Below are positions 34,101 through 47,501 of a stretch of DNA of 64,000 nt, in pieces. The stretch spans positions 62,001 to 126,000 of the forward strand of contig MU385746.1 in NCBI GenBank assembly GCA_022497155.1. Direction: 5' to 3'. Position 1 is the first letter of the stretch. Every line of letters begins with the position of its first letter. The stretch is from Whalleya microplaca (taxonomy: Eukaryota; Ascomycota; Sordariomycetes; Xylariales; Xylariaceae). The position numbers were made by a program, and so were the translations under genes. The notes beneath the pieces are model-generated. The model searched no databases, was not told where the DNA came from, and saw only the letters and a program-made list of their open reading frames with translations.

Positions 34101-36595
34101 AGGTCTCAATTGTGGTGCCCCTACTTACGGAAGTTGCCAATTTTTTGACGCGGTGTAATAAATTGCTCGTCTTCAAGGCCCTGGTTCAACTTCAGCCAGG
34201 CATTAGTCACTGGGTTCAAGACTCGGATGCTCAATATGGCAGCAAACGATCATCAAGGGTGTCTGAAGCGGTATGTAATTCGGACCTCCTTTCTACCCAT
34301 ATGTCACTAAACAAATTCTAGGTCAAAATCCTTTTCGGTCGAATCTGCGACCTATTCCTCGATATAGGTTCACTCGAAAGTTTCCAGCTTGACACCATTG
34401 AGCTGTTGCTTTGTTCAGCTTTCCAGAGCAGACACAGGCATATCGTCAATGCTGTCTCAGCGATGTGGAACCGCGCCTTTGAGCAGGTTGAAAGGATTGA
34501 ATATCCGGATCACCTCAAGACAGTCCTCATTTCCCTTCTGCCTTATGTTGACATTGTGCATCCCGGCCTGGATGTTCCAAGCTATCAGTCTAGCGGACAC
34601 GAACCATCTTTCATAGACTCACAAGAAGGTTTGGAAGCCCCAGACCTACCGTTAGCCGAAACAAGAAGTCGTAGTACACCTCGGGTCCAACGGCCCCCGT
34701 CGAGGCGTTCTGCCACTCCAGCATCCGCCCAGCTCTCGTCATCAGCTAAGCGCCGACTTAATGCTACTCCTAACCCATCCCGGCCAAGATCAGCCAGGCG
34801 AAGTGCGACACCAAAACCGCGACATGACGACTCCCAAATCCAATTCGCAGCTATCGAGTCTTCGTCGCCGAGCAACAATGCGATGGAATCGCAGTTATTG
34901 ACTGACCGGCAGAAGGAGGTCCGTGAGCGGCAACGCGAAAATGCTGCGCTGTTCCCTGACATCCGCTCCAGCACAAGGAAAGCCAACTTCAGTGCACAAT
35001 CTCCTATATTGGACGCTCGAGACTCAGATATTGTTCAGCCCGCTCTTGGTGGACGAGCTGCTACCCCTGAACATAAACGTTCTTTCGAGGATTTCGTCTC
35101 TTCGACCCCTACGCCCCGACGCGGTCAAGCTCCGGTCATGGATGATGACCATGATATGACCGATGATATTCCTTCGTCACCTCCAGAACCCCGCCGAAAT
35201 CTTCTCGCAGAGATGAAGCCACGATCTCGAAGCAATAGCATGTTACACGAATTCCCAATCTCATCCTCTCCGATTTCTGGATCCCCGGTGCCAAATCGTC
35301 AAGCTTTGTCTCCCAAAAAGGCCTCCCTGGAACAAGAGGACGCAGAGGAACCTCAGAAAGACATGATGAATCCAACAAACAACAATGAATTAGAGACTGG
35401 TGCAGAGCAACGCCGGTCAACAAATGCTGGGGATGACACGTCTAAGCACGAAACTGGACGGCCGATAACTCCGCCTAATGTTCGCGCCTTTAAGAAAGCG
35501 CAATCAAGTCCCAGATCTGATGAGGTATTCGTCGATGCTTTGACTAGTCCTTCTCCGAGAACATCTCGGACTCTTCGTAGCAATGCATCGAAAGTTCAGG
35601 AAGCTCAGCAAGACATTGTCTCTATGTCTCAGGCTAAGGGTTCTTTCGAGCTTAGCGACGGTGAAGAGCGGAGCATGGCTCGTCTAGTAGTTGAACTCGA
35701 TTCTAGGAAGTGCGAGCCCCTGCCAAGGTACGACACAGCATCTCCTGAGAAGCGACGAGAGACAGATGGGACAGCTTTGGATTGCATTACTGTCAATACC
35801 GATTCAGAACCACTGAGTCCAAATGGGAAGACAGAGCAAAGCAGTCAGCCGTCGTCGGCTATCTCGGCACCCGCTGAGATGGAGTCTTCTCAGGCATCTA
35901 GTAAGAATTCAAGAAAGAAACGGAAGCGGGCATCGGACAAAAATCAGAGTTCGGGCACCAAGAGGCGCAGACATCGCAAGTATACGGATGCTGAGGATAC
36001 CAATTCGGTGCCTGATAGTCAGATGCCAGCCAACAACGGCAATGCGCCGTCCCAGGATACCACTTCACACGCAGACAGAATTGATGCATTAATGGATGAG
36101 CCAATGGAGTTGGATGTGGACTTGCCCTCGAGCGCTCCACACAGCTTGGCGAACCAGGTGCCTACTACTACGGAACCAGCCTCGGATGAGTCGATTCCTA
36201 CTAAAGATGACGATAGCAATGCTTCAGAGCGCGAGTCTGAAGCGGTCAATCTTCAGATAATTATGGAAGCGTCTCAACAGTCTGAGATGGATCTGGCCAC
36301 TACGGAATTTGAAAGCACAGAGATGGACATGGTAGATCAGGCAGAGGAAGAAGAGGAAGATGAAGAGGAAGGGGAAGAAGAAACAACTAAGATACAAGAT
36401 GAAAGGTCCAACGCAGTTGAGAAGGAGGCAGCAGCTGAGAAGCCAGCGATCGACATAATTATGAGTGCGCTCCAAGGTGGTCTAGAGGGCCTCCGCGCGG
36501 CAACATTATCCCGAGAGGAGGTTAACAAGATTGAGGACATGTTCTTTGATATCAAGAAAGAACTCTATCAGGCTGAGAGCCGAAGCCGACGTTAG
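31199..36595 (+). CDS. RIF1: RIF1 (Rap1-interacting factor 1), telomere and replication-timing regulator
   Basis: Two exons (31199-34270, 34322-36595) encode 1781 residues. RIF1 recruits protein phosphatase 1 to counter DDK at late origins and acts at telomeres and breaks. Residues about 140-560 match the helical-repeat Rif1 N-terminal domain (TRHANIVTMLESAVKQL, LSSDFEVFIIDHCIRSF, FTDMLSSMKEIRAAAVALG). Two PP1-docking motifs lie in the N-terminal tail: RVGF at 77-80 inside ARKRVGFSSQAEY, and SILK at 119-122. A KEN triplet is at 95-97. The helical-repeat region continues to about 1100; after that the chain is disordered, Ser/Pro-rich with many SP/TP sites and an acidic run (EEEEEDEEEGEEE). A short helical segment (REEVNKIEDMFFDIKKELYQAE) ends the protein. 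Docking motifs at the N-terminus follow the yeast arrangement; in animals they sit near the C-terminus. Confidence 0.93.
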
Positions 36596-38643
<2,048 letters not shown>

Positions 38644-39459
38644 CTCGGCGGCGGCGGTGGTGGTGGTGGTGTGATGGAGCGTGGGAGTAGGATAGGCAGG
38701 CTGTGATGTGAGTGAGTGAGTGGAGCGCGATAGATGATGGGTGGATGGGATGGAATTTCATGACGCGTGGACATTTATCTTGCCTGAGCTGAAAACAGGT
38801 GTGCTCTTTTTATTATAGAGATAACGACCCATAGAGGTTGCAAAAACTCATAAGGCAAATCGATGGCATTGCCTACACCATAACTAGATTCACTTTGCAT
38901 GAATGCGTACTGGATGTTCTACAAACCTGGAATATCCCAAGGAATATCTCTGAAAATGATCAGCAATGTGAGACTGGACACCAAATATCGTTTGATACTC
39001 ACTTTTCTCCCGCCGCCTATCGTGTAGTCCGCGCCTAGACGACCCCTTTTCGCAGTCCGGATAAGCGGGTTGCTTTCAACAGCTGCTCGACCCAGATCCC
39101 GTGAAATGAGACGAAATACCAAAGTTCCCGCAGCGTGCTGGTAAAGGAGTAGTCCCGTATGACTAATATCTGGCATTGTGCTTTAACTTGTCCAGCTTCT
39201 CTTATGGGTCATGATTGGTGTAGAGGTTAGCAGTCTAGTTCGAAAGTAAGAGTGCGGTCATAGCTATAAGGTAAATATGATGACTTCAGGTGAGCCGGCG
39301 GACTCTCCACATTTTCTTTGGGATTGAGAATCCTGGAATCTGGTCCAGGGAGGGCGATGAATGCTGAGTTCAGTTGCGCATAGCAGCGGGATGTCATGAT
39401 ATATTACTAGCCCAGTACTCTGCCTGACATGACTAGGTATAAATATAAATATCAACCCG
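38644..39459. other. intergenic region, no gene seen
   Basis: About 800 bp. A GGC/GGT-repeat run directly follows the epimerase stop (38648-38670). Overlapping short frames on both strands near 38838-39176 are not supported. Confidence 0.5.
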
Positions 39460-40169
39460 CTACCCGCTCCATATACCAGAAACAAACCTCTCCCTTACCC
39501 GTCGCACAACAGAAAGATCCCAGATATCCTCATGCTCCCAAAGAAAATCCGAGATCGGGCTGTTGATCGTGGCGCGCCGGTGCAGGTAATGGATAGCACC
39601 GCCCCATTTGCCGATGTCATTGAGGGTCCGGAGGAGGCCGCGGTCGACCTCCTTCGTGAGCCACTCGCGATACATCGTGGCGGGCGCCCCCTCTAAGCCT
39701 TCATGCTGATCATTGTCATCGTACTCGCATTCAACTTTAGGCCTTGGGGTTTATTTTGTATCTACCTTGATCTGGAGGAGAGAGTTCTAGCTCTGCTGCC
39801 GTTCAAAGCGAATATGACAACCCCGCGAAGTCATAACCTGCGTGTTCCACGATGATAGGGCCTTACTTTTGAGGAATTATAAGAAGTGGTACTGCGGTGT
39901 CTGGTGCGTGATGGCCAGCGCCTTCAGCCCGAGGTATTAGCTCTTAGGCCGGCATAGGATCTCGAGGTCCTTAGTGCTGTACGGTGCGTAGTCCTCATCC
40001 TTGGGGACTCGCAGGATTCAATGGTTCCGGCGTCCGAGCGGATCTCGTATACGGAGTTCGACCAGCCGTATAAGCGGTCACCTATGGTGTGGAACGTGGT
40101 GTTGTAGGTAAATGATAGCTCGGAGAGGACTTTTCCAAACAGTACGGAGGTTGCTGATTCCAGGGTCAT
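39460..40169 (-). pseudogene. decayed gene of unknown family with one frameshift and four in-frame stops
   Basis: A protein-like frame starts at 40169 (MTLESATSVLFGKVLSELSF) and runs to about YEIRSDAGTIE. A single frame change near 40015 then leads into a long continuation containing VPKDEDYAPYSTKDLEILCR, LGLKALAITHQTPQYHF and EWLTKEVDRGLLRTLNDIGK. That continuation holds four in-frame stops at 39937-39939, 39877-39879, 39787-39789 and 39751-39753 (TAA, TAA, TAG, TAA), yet the sequence between and after them stays protein-like down to about 39499, where a possible GTAAGG splice donor appears. Each stop could come from CAA or CAG by a single C to T change at CpA. The family is not recognised, and the true 3' end is uncertain. 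Confidence 0.5.
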
Positions 40170-41440
40170 ACCGAATATAATATGGAAACAGTCTTTATTT
40201 AGTAGCTAGAGCTTGAGCCCACCTTCAACACGACCCCATGAGATCTGGAAGTGGTATGAGCTCATCTTTAAATGTGATCAAGGTACACAATATTCCTTAC
40301 TCTTCTGATTTACGAAGTTTGATATACCTACGTCTTTAACCAATCGTTGATGCTTGTTAGCGATACATGTGTGTCGCCAAACGTTGCGTGCAACGCTGTT
40401 CAAATCCCCGACTCACTATTACTCATCACTAGCTCTGGCGTAAATAGATATATATAGACTATTGGGTGGCTCCGTAGGTGTGGGTGTCCCTTTATAAAGG
40501 GTCCGTATACATAAAACATGGTAGACGATTCTTGAAGCAGAACCATCATCTGTCATACCTGACCAGAACCCGCCCAATGTGCAAAGGCTCAACATTATAT
40601 TATTTAAAACCCCATAAAAATTGCAATGTCCATTATCACTTCCTATATAAATTCCTAGCCGGATAGAAAGTCAACGGGAAAATGAATAGATTAGAGCTCT
40701 TGATATCGATTCTTCGAGTTTCAATATAGTTGGGACGTAGTACTTAAATTAATTATCTCAATTGACTTCAGACCGCTATGACTCCATGGCAATCATAGAA
40801 CTCCTAAAGCTCTATTGTGCGAATTTCTCAAGTCCCTCCAAGCGCCATCGCTCTCCCTTACCGGCAAACAGGGTACGCGTCTATGCCACATCGATCTAAT
40901 AACCAGCCCTCCAGCTGACATTCTCCCCAACACATAGCAAGACTCGCAACGTGATTATAGAGATTTCCCTGATTATCAATAGATATGCGTCAACTCGATC
41001 ATCAAGTACTGCCGACTGACGTAGAACAAGCGGACATGTTTTTTCTGGAGTGACCACATGATGATGCTCGGTTTCGGTTTCTCGAATGTGTCGGAGATAG
41101 GTAGTCGTCTCGAGAGCAAACCTGACAGATAGAAGGGATCTCAGAAATGGACAGCTGGGATATGACTGCCATCATCATCGGAAACTCCTAAAGCCCCACG
41201 AAGACAATCGGCGCAGTATGTAGTATCGAAGATGACCGAACACACGACGACGACAAGGGTACGGGATGCGAGATAGGTATGATATATTCTCTTCTGGGTG
41301 ATCCTTGAGTAGCTCCCGGTAAAGCGTACGACCTGTACAGAAATCATCAGAATAACTCAAATATAATACTAAGATCTAAGTACCTACATCAGTACACTCT
41401 ATCCCGGTGCCTTAGATCTGAGCCAGTGCCACTGGTTTGC
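40170..41440. other. AT-rich interval without a supported gene
   Basis: About 1.27 kb. Two overlapping minus-strand frames near 41141-41360 read partly protein-like but have no start-to-stop structure or splice pattern that can be trusted. No inverted repeat was found. Confidence 0.5.
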
Positions 41441-42208
41441 CTATTGAGCAATAGCACGCTCAGTAAACGGTCGCCCACCATTCTGAGCAATATGGACGTT
41501 GCTAGGAATGGCTGTATGTGGCTTATCGTGCTGAAACGTTTGGGTTTCCGCGGATGCTGTAGCGGGTACCACTCTTGATGATTCTTGTCCAACGACGCCG
41601 AGGTGCTCAACATCCCTTGTAGCCTTGCGCTTTCGTCGACTATCCTTGCATGTACCGACTCCTCTGTAGATAATGACGGCGATCGCAACGGCAAGTATTG
41701 CGCCCAAGATAGCAATGAGTGCAATCACATACGGCTTCATGGCCGGCTCCTTGCTCTCACCAGAGACGACCGCATAATTAGGTGCCGTCGTCAGTGTCGT
41801 ACGCTTGTCGATTGGGTGAGCGTCGGTTTGCATTCCTTGGTGAATTGCTCGGGCTCTCTTTGCCGCGGTTCCCTCACGTTGGTAAGACGCCTTCACTGAC
41901 TTTGGCTGCATTACATCTTCGCTTCCCATGCCATCGGTTGCGTGCTCCTTGTTGCCGGAGAGTCGTAGTCCGGTCGCTATCTTCCGGGTATGGGACTCAT
42001 CACGCTGGTTGCCTATGACGTAGTTCGGAATAGTAGAGTGTATTTCTGTGGCATGATGACCAACGCTAGTAGAGTCATCCTTGAAGGAGACTCCAGGAAC
42101 GTTTTTCGTCATAGTACCAATACTATCCTTGATGACTCTACTGATCGGGGCTGCCTCGGTAACAGCGAGGGCAGAGAGAAGTAAGACGGTGGACTTGCTG
42201 AAGAGCAT
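41441..42208 (-). CDS. single-pass membrane protein with signal peptide, function unknown
   Basis: An intronless frame of 255 residues. The N-terminus MLFSKSTVLLLSALAVTEAAP looks like a signal peptide cut after about residue 19. Residues 20-155 are polar and low in Cys, presumably outside the cell or in the lumen. One membrane segment, YVIALIAILGAILAVAIAVIIY (about 159-180), is followed by a basic stretch CKDSRRKRK that fits the positive-inside rule, then a 65-residue cytoplasmic tail. This type I layout resembles many fungal mid2-like or wall-sensor proteins, but the extracellular part lacks their Ser/Thr-rich or WSC character. I do not recognise the family. A dibasic KR at about 113-114 (AAKRAR) and another at about 134-135 (IDKRTT) could be Kex2-type cleavage sites. 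Confidence 0.7.
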   Translation of the reverse strand: MLFSKSTVLLLSALAVTEAAPISRVIKDSIGTMTKNVPGVSFKDDSTSVGHHATEIHSTIPNYVIGNQRDESHTRKIATGLRLSGNKEHATDGMGSEDVMQPKSVKASYQREGTAAKRARAIHQGMQTDAHPIDKRTTLTTAPNYAVVSGESKEPAMKPYVIALIAILGAILAVAIAVIIYRGVGTCKDSRRKRKATRDVEHLGVVGQESSRVVPATASAETQTFQHDKPHTAIPSNVHIAQNGGRPFTERAIAQ

Positions 42209-44040
42209 CGTTGCAGGTCTGTCACGAGTACAAGGTCGGAGAAGGAGGTTGGTTTTGGGAGATGATAGCAGATGAGCTGTGCCTCAATCGTGGGAAGGAA
42301 AGATGACTAGGCTGGTAGACGTGAAGAGAAAGATGTGGTAGGTGATTTTCAGATGCTGAAAGTGTCTGCGGATGGCCAAGTTATCTCATTCAATACAGTC
42401 TGGCTGAAATGGTTGAAGTCAGATGGAGAGAAAAAAGTTGAAGAAAAGAGAAAAGGCAAATGGATGAGGGAAGCCCTCTGAAATATTTCCCAAGATACCG
42501 GATAATTTACGGAATGGCAATTACTCGTTGCCTCAGTACTGAGATACTTGCTTAAATATCATATGAGCTGTTTGTCAAACGGTGTTACGTGGTCGAGTAT
42601 TTAGGGGGTGGTACATACACGAATAGCTACTTAGCAACATATTCTTGAGCCAGCCTACTCACACGCCTGGTCGAACCACAAGGCATTCAGCTAAGAAGTA
42701 TTGATTTGTCAACAACTTTACCAGTGTTATACCTGCCGTTAGTTCGTTGCTAAGGTATTCCATCCAGCACTCCCGTCATCCTTCGTGTAAAGTACAAACG
42801 AGCTCGGTTTAGTTCGTGATAAATACCGCCAACAAGTTCTATCATCTTTTCTAACTAAATAACTAGTCTCGCGAGTTGCTCTTGATTCTCTTGCTTGAGT
42901 ATAGTATTTCTAGGCACACTAGCCGCGTCTTCATGTGCGGTCGATATGTTTCCCTATGTATCTGCCACGGTAGTCACTCTATGATACATACGGCGCACCA
43001 TCCTTTAGCTGACATAGCATCGAGATGAATATAGGAACCATACCCTGAACATAGGCGAGTAGTTAGATGGAAATCTATCCCTCAGATCACTCTGTCTCCA
43101 CAAGGTGGCTCAAAAGACAGGACCTGGGTAGGTAGAAGCTGGGAGTGCCACCACATAAGTACATATCGGAGGCAGTAGTCCCTGATATAATTTCTTGGAA
43201 GTCGGTTTACTTGACCCAACCGTATTCTTCTTGTGGTTCAGATAGTCAGTTGCTTTAGAGCAAACGTCTCTTATCTACGACTCCTAATATATAGTTCCCT
43301 AAGTTGTTCTACCACTGTATTGAAAGTTTAAGATATACTAATCCATTCCATTATATCCCAACTAAGAGAGAGCCCAGGGCACACTGCAGAGAGAGACCTG
43401 CCCTAGAACGTCATTTTTCGAGACCGTGACTTGAGTGTATGTCATAGAAGCCAAGGAGTTAAGGTATATGCATTTACTCCTTTCATTGCCTGGAAGGGGT
43501 TGTCTAGGGGAATAGTGATTCGTCAGGGGTAGTCAAGTCTGAAAATGTCCACCGCCACACCAGCCAATCATAGGTACAAGGAGACTCTTATTTTATCTTC
43601 GTGTTATATAGTTTTCTGGGGCTGCAAAATTTCACTTATATTCAAATGATTCAATAAAGACGTTGTAATGCTCTGCTCTCAATGTTGTAAACATATCTCA
43701 ATTTGCTACTTAGAGGATTACCGGCGAAGCTATGTAGTCCTTTTAGACCCGCGATGTCTGTGTGCTAGCATGGGTGTTTTGTTAACGCTTCAGGTTAGTG
43801 GTCCCATGGACCTCCACCTTCAATACAACCGTTCATTCGCTCCCCTGATCATTCGTCCGCCCTATCAGGAGCATTATCTAAAAATGACGCGTCACGGGGG
43901 TCCTTATCGCTCGCTTCATTCCCAGGAAACCGTCATGTCGACGACAGGGAGCTAAGTGAAAGGCATCGTCTCATGATGTATTTGTTGATATTCTCTTACA
44001 TCCTATCATTTTGATATTTTTCTTTATGGCTATATGAGAG
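42209..44040. other. gene-free interval
   Basis: About 1.8 kb. A 95-codon plus-strand frame at 43668-43955 shows no family features and is not called. No inverted repeat, RNA gene or other repeat was recognised. Confidence 0.5.
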
Positions 44041-46189
44041 ATGTTGTTGCTAGTCTTGCCGTTTGTTTTTGCATCGCTTAGCATAGCATTCGATATCAAC
44101 CAGCATCCATTGCAAACACCGCTGACCGTCGATTCTGCATCCGAGGCGCTAGTCGCTTCGCCATGGCGGTTGAACTTCTCTTCTACTGCACCATATCTTT
44201 TCTCATCTGTGAATGCACTTCTCCACCAATGGGGTAACACCTTCTTTCCCAACGGCCATAGCCTCGTTGCTTGCGAGATTGCGCCGTACACACTGCTCTA
44301 CCATGGCCGACTCGATGGCGAGCTTCCTCCTAGCCCTGAGTGGCTGGCCTTTGACCTGTAAGTTCATAGTTTATGCATTCGGTTCCTACGTGACATTTGG
44401 AATAGTTCCGTCGCTGAACTCCCCTAGTGAAATGTCCTATGGCATCATGGGTAGTAGTCCGAACTCCCATCTGCTAACCTACCAAGCAACGAGACCTGTG
44501 AAAGTTATATATTTTGATGGCGAGTCAGCTGCTTTGATGGGGCTCGGCCAGCTTGATACTCAGATGCTCCATGTGTTCGGCAACGTCTCCGGCCCGGATC
44601 ATTCAGATGGCTTTAGAGGCCTCTTTGACGAGTATGCAAGGGCGCATGGTCTCTGCGACTGGCTTCGTAGTTCTGAACTTGGCGGACCTGGCTGGGGCTT
44701 CGAAGGTGTGATCAGAATGAATGCCGGCTTCGAGTTGATATGGTGCAATTTCACGAGCCCTAGCTTGAGACTGTTGACGCATCTAAATGTGACGGCGCCC
44801 CAGCTTCCGAAACAAAAGGAGAAAACTACGTATAAGCGTGAGGTACCTGCTAAGGCCGAAGACTACGAGACGTCGTATTACTCGCTGCCGCCGATACCAA
44901 CTCGCACTGATTCTTCTACGGATCCGTCCCGGCCGCCCATGCCCCCGAACTGGCGAAGTGGATGGGAACCGAATCGGGAACCCTTCCTCGAATCCCAAGG
45001 ATGGGGATGGTTTTCTAGCGCGACTAACCATTATGGTTCATCAAGGAGTGGCTCGGGTCGAGGTGAAACGCGGGCGAAGGTTTTGAATTGCGGTATCCTC
45101 AGCTACTATTCCCCAATTTACACGAACTTGACGTACCTAAGAGCAAGAGAAGAGCAAGCAAATCTTAATTTGACGGCAGAGGGTTTCTGGGCAGGAGAAG
45201 GTCCCACAGGGAATAGGACACTGGCCTTGAAAAATCTCCTTCACAGGCGACGCTACCACCATCTTGAGAACGCAACCTCCGAAGAAGCCGCGGTAATGAG
45301 GAACGCTTCTGAGAAGTTGTTGAGGAATATCCTGCAGGGCAATAGTGATTGCTCTGGAGCCGATTGGGGCCTGATGGTTAACGAGATTACGCAGAACATG
45401 GCGATTCACTTGGAAGAGATGACTTTGGATCTTTCTGCTTTCCCCCAGGAGGGTCAAAATAAGTCAAGCATACGATCATGGATGTATGATCTTAGAGCAC
45501 AAAGTCATATGTTTCTGGTTGGCTTCCTGGAGTACCCAAGTACGCCAGATCCCTCGCTTTGGGATGTCAATTCCAGCTTGTTTACAGAAACATACTCTCG
45601 ATGTCGTTACCGATATACTAGACTCATGGCCCCGGGACAAGGTATGTCATTGAGCACGGATGAACATGATCTACGTTGGGCCGTTGAGGAGATCTTTGGT
45701 ACAATTTGCTCGGTGCTCCTAACCGTTGGATTCGGCATCGAACAGAGTTGGGCTGAATACTTCAATGAACCCATTGATGGTAGAGCGGCCATGGACTCAC
45801 CAATTCTATCCTCTGGCAATATGAAAAGACACTTTAGGGACCTGAGATCGAGATGGGGAAATGGAATCGACGAGCTGATGGCTTGGCTCGGGTGGGTAGA
45901 CGAGTTCACCGGGTGTACTGAGGTCTGCGCCTGGGATGAGAGGTGTTACATTCCGATGTGGCCATTAATCGGCTGGGGAGGCAGAGGACCCAGGCGACCA
46001 CCGGGCAATGGGACTTGGCCCGGCCCGCACTATCCTCCATACCGCAGCCCGCCGGATCGCCCAAAGAATAATCGCACTGACGAACGGCCACCACAACCTG
46101 GACGTAGACCTTCATGGATGATGTTCGGCGAGACAGATCTGTGGGAACCAAAATGTGTGAAGTCATCCTACTTCATGAACCGTTTCTAG
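44041..46189 (+). CDS. large secreted protein of unknown function
   Basis: Two exons (44041-44357, 44428-46189) encode 692 residues. MLLLVLPFVFASLSIAFD at the N-terminus looks like a signal peptide. HQWGNTFFPNGHSLVACEIAPYTLLYHGR and, across the intron, EWLAFDLEMSYGIMGSS with TRPVKVIYFDGESAALMGLGQLDTQ form well-ordered blocks that I recall from uncharacterised proteins of filamentous fungi. Many NxS/T sites (NFS, NVS, NFT, NVT, NLT, NRT, NAT, NAS, NSS) support passage through the secretory pathway. The middle (about 255-345) is Pro/Ser/Gly-rich; the end is Pro-rich with a GGRGPRRPPGNGTWPGP stretch. No membrane segment or GPI signal is obvious after the signal peptide. Catalytic residues cannot be assigned. 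The intron is phase 2 with clear GTAAGT and CTAG sites. Confidence 0.8.
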
Positions 46190-46474
46190 AGAATACTGCC
46201 ATTGCTTTCATAGTTAATGTAGATACCCTTCTATGTAACGGCCCTGAAAACTGAAGCAATTCGTGAAAGTGAATCGTCATCATTGCGATTGAAATGCTAT
46301 AATAGACCCGTGCTAGCGCTTTATATATTGATGGATCAAGCAATGATTCGAATGTTGAAACATATATACCAACATCTAATCGGGTATTCCCACGTCTCTA
46401 ACAATTTTATTTTTTTGCCAAACCCTGGACGCCTTGTATGCAGCCACCGGACAGAGCCAACGCCACGTCGTCCT

Positions 46475-46911
46475 TCAAACAGCGATAAAAGCCTTCATGG
46501 CCTGCACCGCATCGCCATCGTGCGCCTTAAGCAATTCAGTAGCCTTCGGTTTAGTCAAGTCCAGCTCGTCGACCTATAGCATCGCAAATGTCAACGTCAA
46601 TCTCCCTATATGGTCTCTCGTAGCTTCCAACGTACCAGCAAAGCAACGTCCGCGGCCTCGACCTTGACCTTCTTGACATCTTTCTTGTCGCCCGCGGCGG
46701 TCGACGCATTGCCCAAGCTCTTCATCGCCTTGCTCGCGGCCTCCTGGTCAACCTGTCCCGAGCTCGCGGCATCGTCGCCCCGCGCGTCCAAACTCGCCAG
46801 CGCGGCGGCGGCTTTGCGGTCCTCGGCCGACTTGGCGGTGGTCTGCACCTCGTCTTCGACGTCGCCCGCCGTTGCGCCCTCGTTCACCGAGCGGGGTTGA
46901 GGCTCGGCCAT
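46475..46911 (-). CDS. HYPK-like protein (NatA-associated, UBA domain)
   Basis: Two exons (46636-46911, 46475-46573) encode 124 residues. HYPK binds the NatA N-terminal acetyltransferase at the ribosome and regulates it. The N-terminal half is disordered and Ala/Asp-rich with the conserved AEDRKAAAALASLDA. The C-terminal half, VKVEAADVALLVDELDLTKP plus KATELLKAHDGDAVQAMKAFI, is the NAC-alpha-type UBA domain shared by HYPK and NAC-alpha. Length and absence of a NAC domain separate it from EGD2. The intron (46574-46635) is phase 0 and falls inside the UBA domain; without it the frame would end in an unrelated RWKLRETI. An in-frame ATG 96 nt upstream (47007) exists, but the residues it would add are not family-like. 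Confidence 0.9.
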
Positions 46912-47501
46912 TGTGAAGTGTTGGGGGGTAATCGGGTGATGAGACGAGGTAGTGAAACCAGGCGAGTGGGAAGGAGAAATAAGATACCTAGGGAGTGACA
47001 GGATCATCGGCAGAACGTAGTACGAAGGTCGCTTTTAAGGTGGACGCGGGACGAGCTTCACTACATATGAATGTAACTGTGGCTTGAAGATTGGGCAGAT
47101 GCTGTGGCGGTGATATTTATCTGCTTACGCATGTGTAAATAAAAGTTTTAGCGGAGCCGGTAGTTCCAGTCTACACTGGAGCTCAGTCTGGGCTGCCTGG
47201 CTCCGGGTCTGGTAATAAACTCCTGCAAGTGCTGTGGCGGCAAGTGAGAAATGGTTTATTAGTGGAACCCTCCGCCCTTTTACCTACATCCGGTTCGGTG
47301 GTTCCAGTTTACATAGGGCTCAATTTGGTAATTAGTGATATGATTATCTCGAAAGTCAGAAGTGGCTTCAACTCCCGCTCACATTGACGCATTCAGTATA
47401 CCCAACCTTGAAATAGAATTATTATACTCAGTATTGATATATTTATTGATATCCTCGCTTGCATATCTGTTGGCTAGCACTCGGAGTTCTTTCAAATTAA
47501 A
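46912..47501. other. divergent promoter region of HYPK and DAHP synthase genes
   Basis: About 590 bp between two divergent genes. The words GCTGTGGCGG (47100-47110 and 47231-47240) and CGGTNGTTCCAGT (47157-47170 and 47296-47309) each occur twice, so a diverged direct repeat of about 130 bp spacing may be present. No gene is supported. Confidence 0.5.
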
